From contig CM076279.1 of assembly GCA_038380795.1 (NCBI GenBank), forward strand, positions 1,131,001 through 1,195,000: a stretch of 64,000 bases of DNA, given 5' to 3'. The notes below the pieces were generated by a model that saw nothing but the letters and a program-made list of their open reading frames with translations, was not told the origin of the DNA and ran no database searches. Source of the DNA: Pyrocephalus nanus. Its lineage: Eukaryota > Chordata > Aves > Passeriformes > Tyrannidae. The translations under genes and the position numbers were made by a program. Positions within the stretch are counted from its first letter, which is position 1; each line of letters opens with the position of its first letter. Below, piece by piece: positions 63,000 to 64,000 of this stretch.

Positions 63000-64000
63000 A
63001 TGGCCCGGGGACCGGGACCGGGACCGGGACCCCCCCGGGGAGCGCGGCAGAGACCGGCACCCAAACAGGGACAGAGACTGGGAACGGGGCAGAAACAGGG
63101 GCGGGGACCAGGACAGGGACAGAAGCCGGGACCGGGACAGAGACCAGGACAGAAAATGGGGCCGGGACAGAAAGCGGGACCGCAATCGGAACATGGACAG
63201 GCCGTCCCGCGGCGCAGCAGGTCAGTGCACGCGGGATCCGGTCGGGATCGTGCCTGGCTCGCTCCCGTTTGGGGACATGGACTCAGCGGGGTCTCGGGGC
63301 GTGGGTGAGCCCTGGCGGGCGTTCTACTCTCAGGGGCTGGGTCCTGATCTCTCCCTGTGCCCGGGTCCCGATGTCTCCCCGTGGCTGGTCCTGATCTCTC
63401 CCCATGCCTGGGTTCCAGTGTCCTGCTGTACCCAAGTCCTGATGTCCTTCCGTACCTGGATCCTGGTATCCTGCCATGCCCAGGTCCCATGTTTCAGTGT
63501 CCAGGTGTCCCAGTGCCTGTGTCCTGGGGTTCCATCCTCCTGGTCCTGCTGTCCTGCCATGCCCGTGTCCCACTGTCCCAGCCTCCAGGTCCCGGTGCTT
63601 CCCTGCAGGCCTCTCACTGTGCTCATTCCCTGCAGGAAGGAGAGGAAGATGCACAACATGAAGCCCAAGCACCCCGAGGAGCAGGAGATCCCGTTCCGCC
63701 TGCGGGAGCTCATGCGGAGCCGCGAGGCCATGAAGCGCCTGGGCCCTGGGAAGAAGAAGGCAGCAGGTGGGACACGGAGATGGCCCAAGCAGGTGGCCCA
63801 GGGCCTGACCCAGGAGCCCATGGCACAGCTGGATCCTGCCATGGGACCTCCTCCTCCCTCTGGTGATGTCCCAGGCCTGCCCTGGCAGCAGGAGGGTCTC
63901 TGGGGTGTCACTCCAGTAACATCCCCCGTCTCTCCTAGAGAAGAAGCAGCAGCAGAAGCCCAAATCCAAGGGGGCCATCCCAGTGCCCAAATCCAAGGGG
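63000..64000 (+). CDS. CCDC137: CCDC137, coiled-coil nucleolar protein (5' part)
   Basis: The mammalian protein localises to nucleolus and chromosome periphery. Exons 63000–63220, 63636–63766 and 63939 to beyond the window end join in phase. Exon 1 encodes a low-complexity Gly/Pro/Gln/Lys-rich N-terminus made of GPGQK-like units. Exon 2 carries the family block PEEQEIPFRLRELMRSREAM followed by GPGKKKAAG. Exon 3 begins EKKQQQKPKSKG. The start ATG at 63000 follows GACAGGGAC; it is the first in frame and gives a continuous exon to the GTCAGT donor, but its repetitive N-terminus is unlike the mammalian one, so the start is less certain than the gene. Confidence 0.88.

Overview
The window is vertebrate genomic DNA, almost certainly avian. 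The evidence is intron-split genes with GT–AG boundaries, very GC-rich compact genes with many short minisatellites as on bird microchromosomes, and several CR1 LINE 3'-end fragments, the typical bird retroelement. The species cannot be fixed from the sequence.

Gene order, left to right, is BAHCC1 (+, C-terminal part), ACTG1 (−), FSCN2 (+), FAAP100 (−), an unrecognised small secreted-protein gene (−), NPLOC4 (−), TSPAN10 (+), PDE6G (−), OXLD1 (−) and CCDC137 (+, 5' part). This is the order known at human 17q25.3, apart from the unrecognised gene. BAHCC1–ACTG1–FSCN2 also parallels TNRC18–ACTB–FSCN1 on human 7p22, which suggests an ancient duplicated block. I rebuilt exons by hand from splice sites, phase continuity and recalled family sequence. 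The complete models give 375 aa (ACTG1), 491 (FSCN2), 876 (FAAP100), 143 (unrecognised), 609 (NPLOC4), 320 (TSPAN10), 87 (PDE6G) and 141 (OXLD1).

Region by region: 0.4–10.2 kb is BAHCC1 with its 3'UTR. 10.2–12.5 kb is a minisatellite-rich tail-to-tail spacer holding an orphan CpG-rich block with three CCAAT boxes and two facing CTCF-like motifs. 12.5–15.7 kb is ACTG1 with TATA, CArG and CCAAT promoter elements. 15.7–19.3 kb is repeat-rich spacer ending in a photoreceptor-type regulatory block before FSCN2. 22.6–30.4 kb is FAAP100. 31.1–32.3 kb is the unrecognised gene. 32.9–56.5 kb is NPLOC4, whose large introns hold CR1 fragments, one AT-rich island and a likely conserved noncoding element. 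57.1–59.3 kb holds TSPAN10 and the PDE6G 3' end. 59.8–62.0 kb contains MAF/CRX-type and homeodomain-type sites upstream of PDE6G. 62.8–63.0 kb is a bidirectional promoter between OXLD1 and CCDC137.

Functionally, widely expressed genes (ACTG1, NPLOC4, FAAP100, OXLD1, CCDC137) are interleaved with eye-associated genes (FSCN2 and PDE6G in photoreceptors, TSPAN10 in pigment cells). Retina-type motif clusters appear beside FSCN2 and PDE6G.
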